From: Devosia sp. XK-2
GTDB taxonomy: Bacteria; Pseudomonadota; Alphaproteobacteria; Rhizobiales; Devosiaceae
DNA length: 64,000 nt
Direction of reading: 5' to 3'
NCBI RefSeq assembly: GCF_037113415.1
Contig: NZ_CP146608.1
Location: 2,004,501-2,068,500 of the forward strand
The position numbers were made by a program, and so were the translations under genes. The notes beneath the pieces are model-generated. The model was not told the DNA's origin. It made no database searches and worked only from the letters and a program-made list of their open reading frames with translations. How positions within the stretch are numbered: position 1 is the stretch's first letter; every line of letters begins with the position of its first letter. Positions 54,651 through 62,916 of this stretch are shown piece after piece.

Positions 54651-54675
54651 CTGCTCGCATCCTCCGCGAGACGGT

Positions 54676-54706
54676 GAAATAGTCTCTCACGCCACGTGAG
54701 GGTCAA
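54676..54706 (-). promoter_or_regulatory. MerR-type promoter with dyad in the spacer
   Basis: Read on the minus strand: -35 TTGACC (54701-54706), a 19-base spacer (54682-54700) and -10 TATTTC (54676-54681). The spacer contains the perfect inverted repeat CTCACG-TGG-CGTGAG (54686-54700). A spacer of 19-20 bases with a dyad is the classic MerR-activated layout, because the regulator untwists the long spacer. Predicted transcription starts about 18-20 bases before the ATG. Confidence 0.65.
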
Positions 54707-55172
54707 TGGCCGGCACGCCGGGCGTGCGAGCCAGGCTGGCATTGGCGTAGCGGTCATCCAGACTGACTTCCTGGCCAACCCAATCGGGCAGCACGATCGC
54801 CTGGTCGGCCGACGTCAACTCAATTTCCGCCATGACCAGCCCCGCATGCGCGCCTTCGAAAACATCAATCTCCCAAACCAACCCGTTGTGCGGCACCAGA
54901 TGGCGGGTCTTTTCCACGACATTGGGCCGCGCCAATGCCATGAGTTCGCGTCCATCGGCCAAAGGCACCTCGTATTCGAACTCGGAGCGGGTAATTCCGT
55001 TGCTGGGCCCTTTAAGGGTCAGCACCGCCCTTGCGTCGTCCAGAATGCGGATGCGCACCGTGGCCCTGGCATTGCTCGACAGATACCCCTGGATCAGCCG
55101 TTTCCGCCCGGTGACGCTGGCACGCCAGTCTTCGCCCACCACCAGAAACTTGCGCTCGATTTCCTCAGCCAT
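54687..55172 (-). CDS. CYTH-domain triphosphate hydrolase-like protein
   Basis: 161 residues. The opening EEIERKFLVVGEDW has the ExExK metal/triphosphate signature of CYTH enzymes, with a beta-barrel pattern of alternating charged residues (RATVRIRILDDARAVLTLKGPS and EIDVFEGAHAGLVMAEIEL). The family hydrolyses inorganic triphosphate or thiamine triphosphate. It starts four bases after the CHAD gene in the same direction, suggesting polyphosphate or phosphate metabolism. The stop overlaps the dyad of the MerR promoter. Confidence 0.93.
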   Translation of the reverse strand: MAEEIERKFLVVGEDWRASVTGRKRLIQGYLSSNARATVRIRILDDARAVLTLKGPSNGITRSEFEYEVPLADGRELMALARPNVVEKTRHLVPHNGLVWEIDVFEGAHAGLVMAEIELTSADQAIVLPDWVGQEVSLDDRYANASLARTPGVPAIDPHVA

Positions 55173-55175
55173 GCC

Positions 55176-56063
55176 CTACCCCAACAATTTCCGATAGGCC
55201 CGGAAGCGGCCGGCAGCCGTCGCCGGACGCTCGGCGGCCAATTGCCGGCCCAGTCCAAACGCCTGTTCAGCCAGCGCCGTTTGCCGGTCGGCGATGACGG
55301 TGAGCAAAACCTCGCTCGCCCCATCGCCGGGGCCGCGCGATGATGCGATCCAGCCCGCCAGGACAGCCAGGTTGTGGTGATCCCCCAGCGCCTCGCCGAG
55401 CATATTTAGCTGGGTTGTCAGATTGTCCATGACCGAAGGCGCCGTGCGTTCATGCAGGCGCATCAGGTACCACCAGACCTTGGCCGCCTTGCGCCAGTCA
55501 TGAATGGTTTCGCCATCTGGTGACTTGCGGGCTTTTTCGAGTCGTTTCCGGAAACGACGATAGGCCCTTTCCAGGCCCGGCTCGACAATATCCGCACCCG
55601 ATGCATCGAACTGCCAGGCCCGCGCGCGCTGCCGTGCGGCCCGGAAATCGTCCACCGCCAATCCCAGTAATTCATCCTCGCCCATCTGACCGCGTAAATG
55701 AGCGGCGCGTTGCCGCAATCGGTCCAGCAGAGTCAATGAGCCGATGCCATCGCCACTCAGCCGCTCCCCCGACTGCTCGATGATATGAGCCATGGTCTGG
55801 ACCATGACGGCCGCGTCGCGCGCCACCGAAAAGCGATCAGCAATGGCGCGGAAGGCACCGTTCTCCCGCTCGTAATCGGCAAAGGCCGGCCGCACCAGCT
55901 TTACAAGCGCGCGCAGCTTCTTGCAGGATTTGCGCAGGGTGTGGACTGTTTCGTCGAAATTCTCCCTGGCTTCCGTCGCCTCGATGGCCCGATCGATTTG
56001 CTCAATGGCAATGGCCCGGATCTGGTCGGCAAAACCCGAATTTTGCCTGAACGCATAGGCCAT
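55176..56063 (-). CDS. CHAD-domain protein
   Basis: 295 residues, mostly basic alpha-helix with the conserved histidines and positively charged residues expected for CHAD (HTLRKSCKKLRALVKLVRPAF near the start, KVWWYLMRLHERTAPSVMDNL in the middle, and HHNLAVLAGWIAS near residue 225). CHAD proteins bind polyphosphate. In many genomes CHAD and CYTH are fused; here they are separate adjacent genes. The downstream end lies close to the CYTH start and the upstream start three bases from the ogt stop. Confidence 0.93.
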   Translation of the reverse strand: MAYAFRQNSGFADQIRAIAIEQIDRAIEATEARENFDETVHTLRKSCKKLRALVKLVRPAFADYERENGAFRAIADRFSVARDAAVMVQTMAHIIEQSGERLSGDGIGSLTLLDRLRQRAAHLRGQMGEDELLGLAVDDFRAARQRARAWQFDASGADIVEPGLERAYRRFRKRLEKARKSPDGETIHDWRKAAKVWWYLMRLHERTAPSVMDNLTTQLNMLGEALGDHHNLAVLAGWIASSRGPGDGASEVLLTVIADRQTALAEQAFGLGRQLAAERPATAAGRFRAYRKLLG

Positions 56064-56066
56064 CTG

Positions 56067-56603
56067 CTAGAACCCAAAGCTCATCTGCCCGGCGGGCGCG
56101 CCAACGCTCACCCCTTCCAGGGCCAGCATCTTCACTTTGGTCACAGTTCCGCCAGGTGCAGAAAAACCGCCCGGCCTGCCATTGCTGGCCAAAACCCGAT
56201 GGCAGGGAATGACCAACGGAATGGGATTGGCGCCCATGGCCTGGCCCACAGCACGCGACAGGCCAACATCGCCAAGCTCGCGCGCCAGATCGCCATATGT
56301 GATTGTCTGTCCCCAGGGCACCTGCACCAGCCGCTCATAGGCCTTGCGGTGAAAGCTCGGAACGGAGCCGAGATCGAGCGGCACATCGTCAAAGCCGATC
56401 TCCTGACCCTCGGCATAATCCTCGATCCGGTTCATCAGGCTCGATATCAGCCGCGTTGGCTCGCCCGGCACGGCGCCATCACGCCCCAGCCGCTCCAGCA
56501 TGGCCTTTTGCGATGTGTCGGGCAGCAGGACGCGCGCCAGGCCCCGTCCAGTCCAGCCAAGGCCAAAAACGCCCAGCGCGGTCTCGAATGTCACCGTTTC
56601 CAT
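56067..56603 (-). CDS. ogt: Methylated-DNA--[protein]-cysteine S-methyltransferase
   Basis: 178 residues from the ATG at 56601-56603; longer frames extend into the divergent gene region and are not supported. FERLVQVPWGQTITYGDLARELG gives the HTH DNA-binding part, and the active-site motif is IPCHRVLAS. It transfers the alkyl group from O6-alkylguanine to Cys, a suicide repair. Its stop is three bases before the CHAD gene, so it is likely the first gene of a three-gene operon with no clear link in function. Confidence 0.93.
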   Translation of the reverse strand: METVTFETALGVFGLGWTGRGLARVLLPDTSQKAMLERLGRDGAVPGEPTRLISSLMNRIEDYAEGQEIGFDDVPLDLGSVPSFHRKAYERLVQVPWGQTITYGDLARELGDVGLSRAVGQAMGANPIPLVIPCHRVLASNGRPGGFSAPGGTVTKVKMLALEGVSVGAPAGQMSFGF

Positions 56604-56724
56604 ACCGTGACCATAGGCGTCCGCCGATGCAGGCGCCAGAGCCCGATTGCCGGCGAGAACGGTCTGCTGACACATTCTGTCCCTGCCAGTGCCCACATCG
56701 GCACCGGACAAAATGGAGAAACCG

Positions 56725-57249
56725 ATGGCCCGCATCCTTGGATATATCGCCGCGAGTCTTGATGGATTCATCGTCGATGAAAAAGGCAGTCTCGACTGGC
56801 TGTTCAAATATGACGATATGGACCTGGGCGAGCACGACTACCGCAATTTCATCAAATCCATCCGCACCGTGGTCATGGGACGCGCCACCTATGACTGGCT
56901 GGCCAATGAAGACACGCCCTGGGCCTATGGAGACCAGCGCGCCATCATCGTGACTTCGCGCCCAATCGAAAGCCCGAAAGGTCCGCTCGAGACGCGCACG
57001 GACATAGACGCGCTCATCGCCGAACTGCGCGATCTCGACGATGGCGATGTCTGGATGCTCGGCGGCGGCCAATTGCAGATGGCCTTCCTGGAGCGCGGCG
57101 CGCTTGATGAGTTGGAGATCTATGTAATGCCTGAACTGCTGGGTGGCGGGTCCCCGCTATTTCCCGCCACCGGGTATCGGGCATCGCCCGAACTGATCTC
57201 GGCAAAGCCGCTAGGCAAAGGCTGTGTAAGGCTGCATTATCGCTTTTGA
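56725..57249 (+). CDS. Dihydrofolate-reductase-fold protein (RibD C-terminal family)
   Basis: 174 residues from the ATG at 56725 with GGAG upstream. ILGYIAASLDGFIVDEKGSLDWL is the typical start of the YyaP/YwjB-like RibD_C family, VVMGRATYDWL the second motif and DVWMLGGGQLQMAFLERGALDELEIYVMPELLGGG the C-terminal region. These bind NADPH; their substrates are mostly unknown, so it should not be called a folate enzyme. Divergent from ogt across about 120 bases. Confidence 0.9.
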   Translation: MARILGYIAASLDGFIVDEKGSLDWLFKYDDMDLGEHDYRNFIKSIRTVVMGRATYDWLANEDTPWAYGDQRAIIVTSRPIESPKGPLETRTDIDALIAELRDLDDGDVWMLGGGQLQMAFLERGALDELEIYVMPELLGGGSPLFPATGYRASPELISAKPLGKGCVRLHYRF

Positions 57250-57257
57250 GCGCCGCA

Positions 57258-57282
57258 GGACAGGCAGCGATGCTGCCTGTCC
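57258..57282. terminator. Hairpin terminator between convergent genes
   Basis: GGACAGGCAGC (57258-57268) and GCTGCCTGTCC (57272-57282) form a perfect 11-base stem with a 3-base loop, in the 35-base gap between convergent genes. T-tracts are weak, so it may need additional factors. Confidence 0.75.
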
Positions 57283-57284
57283 GG

Positions 57285-58280
57285 TCACGCCATCGGCGTT
57301 GCACCCCGCGTCTCCGCGGCTCCACCGAAACGGCGACCGACCCAGGCGGCAGCCTTGTCCTTGATCTGCTTGAATTTGCCCGACGCCTGGCTCAAGCGCT
57401 CATCCCAAACCGGATCGGGGCTCTGGCCCTCAATGGTCCTGAAATAGACCTCCATCATGCAGGCGATGGCGAAGGGCTCGATCAGCGCCACCTTGACCGC
57501 CCAGGCAAAGAGCAGCGCGAAAATGAAGCCACCAGCGGACCAGGCACCGGGCAGAAGCCAGACAAGCGCTGCCGCAGGGGCGAGCATGATGAGGAAGACG
57601 AGGAAAGCCAGGCCATAGGTGATCACGGTCAGCCAGGCCGCGTTCTTGAGCATGGGCCTGTAGTTCTGCCCATAAAGCACCAGCGCGGTGCGCGCCGATT
57701 CCCATGGATTGGTGGCCTTGGTGCGAATGCCGTAGGCCAGGATCACCTCATCGACCAATCCCACCGCAATATTGAGAAAGGCCCGGATAAGGCCGACCAT
57801 TTGCTGCAATCCGGGAATGGGTAGGATGGATGCAATGCCCTGCGCCAGCCCGGTCACGGCCCGCAGCACGCCCTTGACCAATTGATCGACGCCGAACAGT
57901 ACGCTGGTTTCGGCGAAGCGCTCTTTCACCACCACACTGGCATGCTCGATCTGTGAACGGCCCTCGGGAACAGGCTTGCCATCGAGAAGTTCGACCAGCA
58001 CGGCGATATGCCCGGCCTTGACGACATAAAGGATGTATTCGCGCAGGAAGTAGATAATACCTGCCGTTAGCCCGAAACCGGCTATGCCGCCCCACATGGA
58101 CGACGTCGCCTGAAAATCGGCATCGCCAAAGGCGCCCACACCCCAGCCGGTCCCCGCGCCCACGCCGGTAACCAGCACATAGGCCGCGGCAATGCCGAAA
58201 TAGACGACCATACGAAAAACAATAAATGGCCAGGTGCGCATCATCAGGCCCATGGCCCGGCTGACAGAGAAATCCCACAT
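57285..58280 (-). CDS. Multi-span membrane protein of unknown function
   Basis: 331 residues from the ATG at 58278-58280, with GGGGGA upstream; a longer start 21 bases earlier is less likely. I count about six to eight hydrophobic segments, grouped near residues 20-100 and 205-265, with an amphipathic basic C-terminus after residue 285. Neither transporter nor enzyme motifs are visible. It is divergent from the pseudouridine synthase gene and convergent with the DHFR-like gene. No family name assigned. Confidence 0.75.
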   Translation of the reverse strand: MWDFSVSRAMGLMMRTWPFIVFRMVVYFGIAAAYVLVTGVGAGTGWGVGAFGDADFQATSSMWGGIAGFGLTAGIIYFLREYILYVVKAGHIAVLVELLDGKPVPEGRSQIEHASVVVKERFAETSVLFGVDQLVKGVLRAVTGLAQGIASILPIPGLQQMVGLIRAFLNIAVGLVDEVILAYGIRTKATNPWESARTALVLYGQNYRPMLKNAAWLTVITYGLAFLVFLIMLAPAAALVWLLPGAWSAGGFIFALLFAWAVKVALIEPFAIACMMEVYFRTIEGQSPDPVWDERLSQASGKFKQIKDKAAAWVGRRFGGAAETRGATPMA

Positions 58281-58336
58281 GTTCGATAGTCCCCCAAGCA
58301 ATTGGTAAAAACCGCGGGTCTCTGATACAGGGCCTC

Positions 58337-59008
58337 ATGCCCGGTCCCATGCCCACACTCACCGACTACTTTCCACCCACTGAACCCTACCTGAACGTCA
58401 TCCATGTCGATGACGACATTTTGGTGGTGGACAAGCAATCTGGCCTGCTCAGCGTGCCCGGTAAAGACCCGAGCCTCTGGGACTGCATCGAATATCGCGC
58501 CCGCCAGACATGGCCGACGGCCGGCATGTGCCACCGGCTCGACAAGGACACTTCCGGCGTTCTCGTACTTGCGCTCAACAAGCGCGCTCATGGCCGCATC
58601 GGCAGCCAGTTCGAGCACCGCAAGACCACCAAGAGCTATATCGCGCGCGTCGCCGGAATCATCGAAGAGGATAGCGGCCTCATCGACCTGCCCCTGGCCA
58701 CGGACTGGCTCAACAAGCCACGCCAGAAGGTGGATCATGATCACGGTCGGTCCGCGCAGACCGAATGGCATGTCATCGAGCGCGAAGAGAACGCCACACG
58801 GGTAAGATTGGTCCCGCTAACCGGGCGCACGCATCAATTGCGCGTTCACATGAAGGCCATCGGCCATGTGATTCTGGGCGATGCATTTTATGCCGACGCC
58901 GAGGCGCTTGCGGCAGCTGACCGCCTGCAGCTTCACGCCGCCGAACTGGGCTTCACCCACCCCACCACAGAGGTGTTCACCACCTATGTGGCGCCGACGC
59001 CGTTTTGA
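58337..59008 (+). CDS. RluA-family pseudouridine synthase
   Basis: 223 residues; the catalytic Asp lies in HRLDKDTSGVLVLAL and the RluA-like signature continues with KTTKSYIARVAG and LTGRTHQLRVHMKAIGHVILGDAFY. The lack of an S4 domain and the compact length suit RluA (23S rRNA 746 and tRNA 32) rather than RluD, but I cannot be definite on the target. It converts uridine to pseudouridine in RNA. It starts after a short divergent gap from the membrane protein gene. Confidence 0.93.
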   Translation: MPGPMPTLTDYFPPTEPYLNVIHVDDDILVVDKQSGLLSVPGKDPSLWDCIEYRARQTWPTAGMCHRLDKDTSGVLVLALNKRAHGRIGSQFEHRKTTKSYIARVAGIIEEDSGLIDLPLATDWLNKPRQKVDHDHGRSAQTEWHVIEREENATRVRLVPLTGRTHQLRVHMKAIGHVILGDAFYADAEALAAADRLQLHAAELGFTHPTTEVFTTYVAPTPF

Positions 59009-59122
59009 GTGCGCTCGACACCCGGACGAAAGCAACAATTTCGGTCCCTGCGCCCCTCGCCCCTCAGGGGAGAAGGAACCCCTGCTCGCGTCGTCTCTCG
59101 CGTTCGATGCGAAAGGGCCCTT

Positions 59123-59407
59123 TTACTCCTCCCCCAGATACCCCACCTCGATCCGCTGAAACAATTCGCCCTGCTTCATGGTGTCGAGCCAGCGACGGAA
59201 ATCGGCCACGTCCTTGAATCCGGCGCGCTGCGCCTCGGCTTCGGTGACGGCATCAGGCGACATATCGGTGATCGATTTGATCGAGAGCAGGCCTATCTTG
59301 GTCTTGAGCGTGCCGCCCGGCTTGACCGTCGGGCGGTTCCAGCGGCGGAAAATGAGATCGACCTGGCCGGCCTTGATCTGTTCGAGAAGATCGCGCTTGA
59401 GCAACAT
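59123..59407 (-). CDS. ASCH/PUA-like small protein
   Basis: 94 residues. LLKRDLLEQIKAGQVDLIFRRWNRPTVKPGGTLKTKIGLLSI looks like the beta-rich ASCH-domain start, where a K/R-rich face and a T-x-K-P-G turn are typical; the rest is helical (TEAEAQRAGFKDVADFRRWLD). ASCH proteins are thought to bind RNA or modified nucleosides. It begins at the last base of the RidA gene (59407), so the two genes are coupled. Function unassigned. Confidence 0.72.
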   Translation of the reverse strand: MLLKRDLLEQIKAGQVDLIFRRWNRPTVKPGGTLKTKIGLLSIKSITDMSPDAVTEAEAQRAGFKDVADFRRWLDTMKQGELFQRIEVGYLGEE

Positions 59408-59787
59408 CAGTCCAATACCGCCGTGGCTGTCATTTCGATTTTGAGGCCCTTGGCCAGCAATTCCTTGACCACCACAGTGGCACGGACGGGATAAGGCTGC
59501 TCGGTGAAGAATTCACGATAAACGGCGTTCATCCCCGCGGCGTCTGCGCTGTCGGTGAGAAATATCTGCACCATCACGAGGTTGCGCAGGCTGCCGCCGG
59601 CCGCTTTCGCGGCGATTTCAAGGTTCTCGATGCAACGCCGTGCCTGCACCTCAATACCACCCTCGACAATTTCGCCGCTGACCGGATCCTCGGCAATAGC
59701 GACCAGCCAGACATGCTTGCCGGACCTCACGGCATCGTTGATCGGTGCAGACGAAGGTGCAATACCGGTTTCAATGCGTTCGATCAT
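59407..59787 (-). CDS. RidA-family enamine/imine deaminase
   Basis: 126 residues, the classic RidA length. The conserved features are N-terminal GIAPSSAPINDAVRSGKHVWL and C-terminal PYPVRATVVVKELL, with Arg in P-x-R-x-T binding the substrate carboxylate. The family hydrolyses reactive enamines or imines such as 2-aminoacrylate. Its stop overlaps the ASCH-like gene by one base. Overlap with a small RNA-binding-like gene has no obvious meaning. Confidence 0.93.
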   Translation of the reverse strand: MIERIETGIAPSSAPINDAVRSGKHVWLVAIAEDPVSGEIVEGGIEVQARRCIENLEIAAKAAGGSLRNLVMVQIFLTDSADAAGMNAVYREFFTEQPYPVRATVVVKELLAKGLKIEMTATAVLD

Positions 59788-59863
59788 TTAGCCCCCGGGA
59801 AGAATCGCCTGGATATTACTGTCTTGTGCCGGAGCTTGTGACAAACACGAGGCGCCGCGCCAA

Positions 59864-59946
59864 GCGGGCGTGGTGAAATTGGTAGCCAGAAGACGCTTAA
59901 AGCCCTCGGCGATGGTCTCGCGGGTTCAATCCCGCCGCCTGCACCA
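59864..59946 (+). tRNA. Degenerate tRNA-Leu-like sequence (candidate anticodon TAA)
   Basis: An 83-base stretch ends in CCA. The 7-base acceptor stem pairs well (one G-U), and a leucine-like D-loop with AAATTGGTAG is present. However, the D-stem has a mismatch, the anticodon stem around CTTAAAG pairs at only about two of five positions, and the T-loop has six bases (TTCAAT) instead of seven between GCGGG and CCCGC. A short variable stem (GGC/GTC) can form. It may be a tRNA pseudogene or a tRNA-like RNA. Confidence 0.5.
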
Positions 59947-60030
59947 GCCGCTAAGCTTGCGGCAACCTTTTCCCGACAATGATCACCGTCGGCCACTGGC
60001 CGCCCCTGATGTATCGAGTAAGGCGTAGCG

Positions 60031-60606
60031 ATGTCGGCCCTGCCGCAGGATTTGGATCAGTTCGAAACCCCGCCCGGCATGGCAATCGGCGCCGGTGCCC
60101 GGCAATTCATTACCTTCACCTGTGCCGGACAAAATTTCGGCGTTGACATCATGTCCATGCGCGAAATCCGCAATTGGAGCCCGGTAACGCCCCTGCCCGC
60201 GCAGAAGCCCGATGTACTCGGCGTCATCGATATCCGCGGCCGCGTCGTGCCCATCCATGACCTGGCCCTGCGGATCGGCTGCTCCGCCGAGCCGCGCAGC
60301 CAGCATGAGGGTCAGGTGATCCTGGTGCTCAAGGTCGCGGGGCACGATATGGGCCTGCTGGTCGACAGCGTGTCCGACATCATCGAAGTCCAGGGCGACG
60401 ACATATTGCCCGTCCCGCAGATCGAAGGCTCAGCCGCAAAATTCCTGGCCGGCATTGCCAGGCAGGGCGACAATCTGGTCGCCATCCTCGATGAGGAAAC
60501 GGTGCTGCGGCAGGCGGTGGACCTGACGGGCGCGGCCGCCGAACCTGCGGCGGACACGCCCTCGACCGAGGGCCACGCGGAGTTTGTCTTTCTGGATGAA
60601 ATCTAG
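60031..60606 (+). CDS. cheW: Chemotaxis coupling protein CheW
   Basis: 191 residues, somewhat longer than the usual 150-170. The CheW fold core (QFITFTCAGQNFGVDIMSMREIRNW, VTPLPAQKPDVLGVIDIRGRVVPIHDLALRIG, LLVDSVSDIIEVQGDDI) is present, with a C-terminal extension of about 30 residues, Pro/Ala-rich. It links chemoreceptors to the kinase CheA at the inner membrane. No cheA, mcp or cheY gene is nearby, so it is a solitary cheW. AAGG lies before the ATG. Confidence 0.92.
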   Translation: MSALPQDLDQFETPPGMAIGAGARQFITFTCAGQNFGVDIMSMREIRNWSPVTPLPAQKPDVLGVIDIRGRVVPIHDLALRIGCSAEPRSQHEGQVILVLKVAGHDMGLLVDSVSDIIEVQGDDILPVPQIEGSAAKFLAGIARQGDNLVAILDEETVLRQAVDLTGAAAEPAADTPSTEGHAEFVFLDEI

Positions 60607-60618
60607 ATTCGGCCTGCC

Positions 60619-61116
60619 TCAGTCCGTGCCACCCGAGATCGGCGCGACATAGGCCACGTCGAGATCCCAAGGGAAGAAAATCCAGGTGTCCTGGCTGACT
60701 TCGGTGATGAAGGTGTCGACCAGTTCGCGGCCCTTGGGCTTGGCATAGACGGTGGCGAAATGGGCGCCGGGGAGCATATCGCGGACGACTCGGGCCGTGG
60801 CGCCGGTATCCACCAGATCGTCGACAATCAGGATCTTGCCGCCATTCTTGGCAATGTCGAGGACGGGCCGGCTGATTTCCTTGAGGACCTTGATGCCGCC
60901 CTGGTTCTGGTGGTCATAGCTTTTGACAGCCACGGTCTCGACAGTGCGGATGTTGAGCTCGCGAGCCACAATGGCGGCCGGCACCAGACCGCCGCGGGCG
61001 ATGGCCACCACGGCGTCGAATGTGCCCATGCCGGTCAGGCGCCAGGCCAGGGCGCGGCTATCGCGATGAAACTGATCCCAGGTGACGGGAAAGGACTTCT
61101 GGCTCGGATTGGTCAC
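60619..61116 (-). CDS. gpt: Xanthine/guanine phosphoribosyltransferase
   Basis: 165 residues. The PRPP-binding motif [15 protein letters not shown] is diagnostic for type I phosphoribosyltransferases, and the N-terminal [15 protein letters not shown] plus [17 protein letters not shown] are typical of Gpt from Proteobacteria. It salvages guanine and xanthine as nucleotides using PRPP. Convergent with cheW, twelve bases apart. No membrane anchor is seen. Confidence 0.95.
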   Translation of the reverse strand: MTNPSQKSFPVTWDQFHRDSRALAWRLTGMGTFDAVVAIARGGLVPAAIVARELNIRTVETVAVKSYDHQNQGGIKVLKEISRPVLDIAKNGGKILIVDDLVDTGATARVVRDMLPGAHFATVYAKPKGRELVDTFITEVSQDTWIFFPWDLDVAYVAPISGGTD

Positions 61117-61190
61117 GCGGCTCTCCTGGCGGGGCGGCGCCCCGTAAATTCGTTTGGATCGTCCTTAGCAAAGCAGGACGAAAACGCCAA

Positions 61191-61964
61191 TCATTCTGCA
61201 TCCGGCGGCGCCACACCGGCTTTTTCATGCGCGGCGGCGACCATGGCGCGAACCTTTTCGGCCGCCTCGGCCAGCCGCGCTTCGTCGGACGAGCGCAGCA
61301 CCAATTCGGTCATCACGCGATCCTTGCCCATTTGCGGATAGGAACCCATCTTCACATCCGGATAATCGGCCTGCAACGCCCCGAGCGGGCCGCCCAAAGT
61401 GCCCTCGCCCACCGCCGCCTTGATGGCGACCGACGACACCTTCTTTCCGCCCTTGAGCGTGGGGGCCAGCGCCTCGAGCATGGAGCGCATGATGACCGGC
61501 ACCCCGGCCATGACATGCACATTGCCGATGCGGAAGCCCGGCGCTGCGGACACCGAATTGACGATCAGATCCGCTCCTTCCGGGATACGCGCCATACGCA
61601 GACGCGCTTCATTGACCTCGGTGCCGGTCTGCTTCCAGCGCGTTTCCAGCATGGCCCGCGCCTGCGCATTGATCGGCAGCGCCACCCCGAAAGCGGCAGC
61701 GATGGCATCGGCGGTAATATCGTCATGCGTTGGCCCGATGCCGCCGGAGGTGAAGACATAGGTGTAGCGTGCGCGCAGGGCATTGACCGCCTCGACAATG
61801 GCATCCATCTCGTCCGAGACGACCCGCACCTCGGTGAGATCGATGCCCAGATCGGTGCAGAAATCGGCCACCGCACCGATATTCACATCCTTGGTGCGAC
61901 CGGAGAGTATCTCATCGCCGATAACGATCATGCCGGCGGTGATGCGAATGTCTTGCTGGGTCAT
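61191..61964 (-). CDS. CinA N-terminal (molybdopterin-binding-like) domain protein
   Basis: 257 residues from the ATG at 61962-61964 with GAGGA upstream; 18 extra codons in the longer frame are unlikely. The MoCF_biosynth-like domain has IGDEILSGRTKDVN, the TSGGIGPTHDD metal/substrate motif and a long helix region. It lacks the C-terminal nicotinamide-nucleotide amidase domain of full CinA, so it is the stand-alone form common in Alphaproteobacteria. Function uncertain; pyrophosphatase on ADP-ribose is known for some family members. Confidence 0.9.
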   Translation of the reverse strand: MTQQDIRITAGMIVIGDEILSGRTKDVNIGAVADFCTDLGIDLTEVRVVSDEMDAIVEAVNALRARYTYVFTSGGIGPTHDDITADAIAAAFGVALPINAQARAMLETRWKQTGTEVNEARLRMARIPEGADLIVNSVSAAPGFRIGNVHVMAGVPVIMRSMLEALAPTLKGGKKVSSVAIKAAVGEGTLGGPLGALQADYPDVKMGSYPQMGKDRVMTELVLRSSDEARLAEAAEKVRAMVAAAHEKAGVAPPDAE

Positions 61965-62082
61965 CGGTGCTTTTTCCTCGAGGCAGTTGTGGATGCCTCT
62001 ATGCCCGCCGCAAGTCAACGGTGCACCACCCTTCCCATGATCGGTTTAAGCTCCTATTTTGCTCGTCCAGGAGACCGATTTG

Positions 62083-62916
62083 ATGATTACCTTTGTTGAC
62101 GCAACCACCAAGGCCCGCCGAACCGCCGGCGTCATTCCGCTGCATGGTGCGGAAGGCTTTGAAGGCATGCGTCGCGCCGGTGCGTTGACGGCCAGGGCCC
62201 TGGACGAATTGACGCCTTTCGTCGAGGCGGGCGTGCCCACCTCGACCATAGACCGCGTGGCCTATGAATTCGCGCGAGACCATGGCGCCGTACCGGCCAC
62301 GATCTTCTACAAGGGCTATCGACACTCGGTCTGCACCTCGATCAACCATGTGGTCTGCCACGGTATTCCCGACGAGCGCCCGTTGCGCGAGGGCGATATC
62401 GTCAATGTCGATCTGACGCTGGTGCTGGACGGCTGGCATGGCGATTCGAGCCGGATGTATCCAGTGGGCGAAATCTCGCGCAAGGCCGAGCGACTGATCG
62501 AAGTGACCTATGCGGGGCTTGAGGCAGGGATTGCCGCGGCCAAACCCGGCAATACGACCGGCGATATCGGCGCGGCCATTCAGGCGGTGGCCGAGGTCGA
62601 GCGCATGAGCGTTGTCCGCGACTTTGTTGGGCACGGGCTGGGGCGGCTTTTTCACGACGAACCCAATATCCTGCATTTCGGGACGCCGGGAAGCGGCGTG
62701 CCGCTCAAACCCGGCATGATCTTCACCATCGAGCCGATGATCAATCTGGGCCGCCCGCATGTGAAAATCCTCTCCGATGGCTGGACCGCGGTGACGCGTG
62801 ACCGCACGCTCTCGGCGCAATGCGAGCATTCCATCGGCATTACTGAAACCGGCTGCGAGATTTTCACGCTTTCGCCTGCAGGCCTCTTCAATCCCCTGGC
62901 GAGCCGGGCGGCCTGA
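62083..62916 (+). CDS. map: Type I methionine aminopeptidase
   Basis: 277 residues from the ATG at 62083, SD AGGAG nine bases upstream. The metal ligands are visible in order: Asp in [19 protein letters not shown] (two Asp), His in [14 protein letters not shown], Glu in [10 protein letters not shown] and Glu in [12 protein letters not shown]. It removes initiator Met from new proteins. A TGATG overlap with radC at its end indicates coupling. Its SD lies in a hairpin with the leader. Confidence 0.97.
   Translation: MITFVDATTKARRTAGVIPLHGAEGFEGMRRAGALTARALDELTPFVEAGVPTSTIDRVAYEFARDHGAVPATIFYKGYRHSVCTSINHVVCHGIPDERPLREGDIVNVDLTLVLDGWHGDSSRMYPVGEISRKAERLIEVTYAGLEAGIAAAKPGNTTGDIGAAIQAVAEVERMSVVRDFVGHGLGRLFHDEPNILHFGTPGSGVPLKPGMIFTIEPMINLGRPHVKILSDGWTAVTRDRTLSAQCEHSIGITETGCEIFTLSPAGLFNPLASRAA

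Noticed and set aside
59020..59122. CCCCTCAGGGG-type short repeats after the pseudouridine synthase gene, resembling Rhizobiales intergenic repeats
   Set aside because: Only one copy is visible in the window, so a repeat family cannot be supported here.
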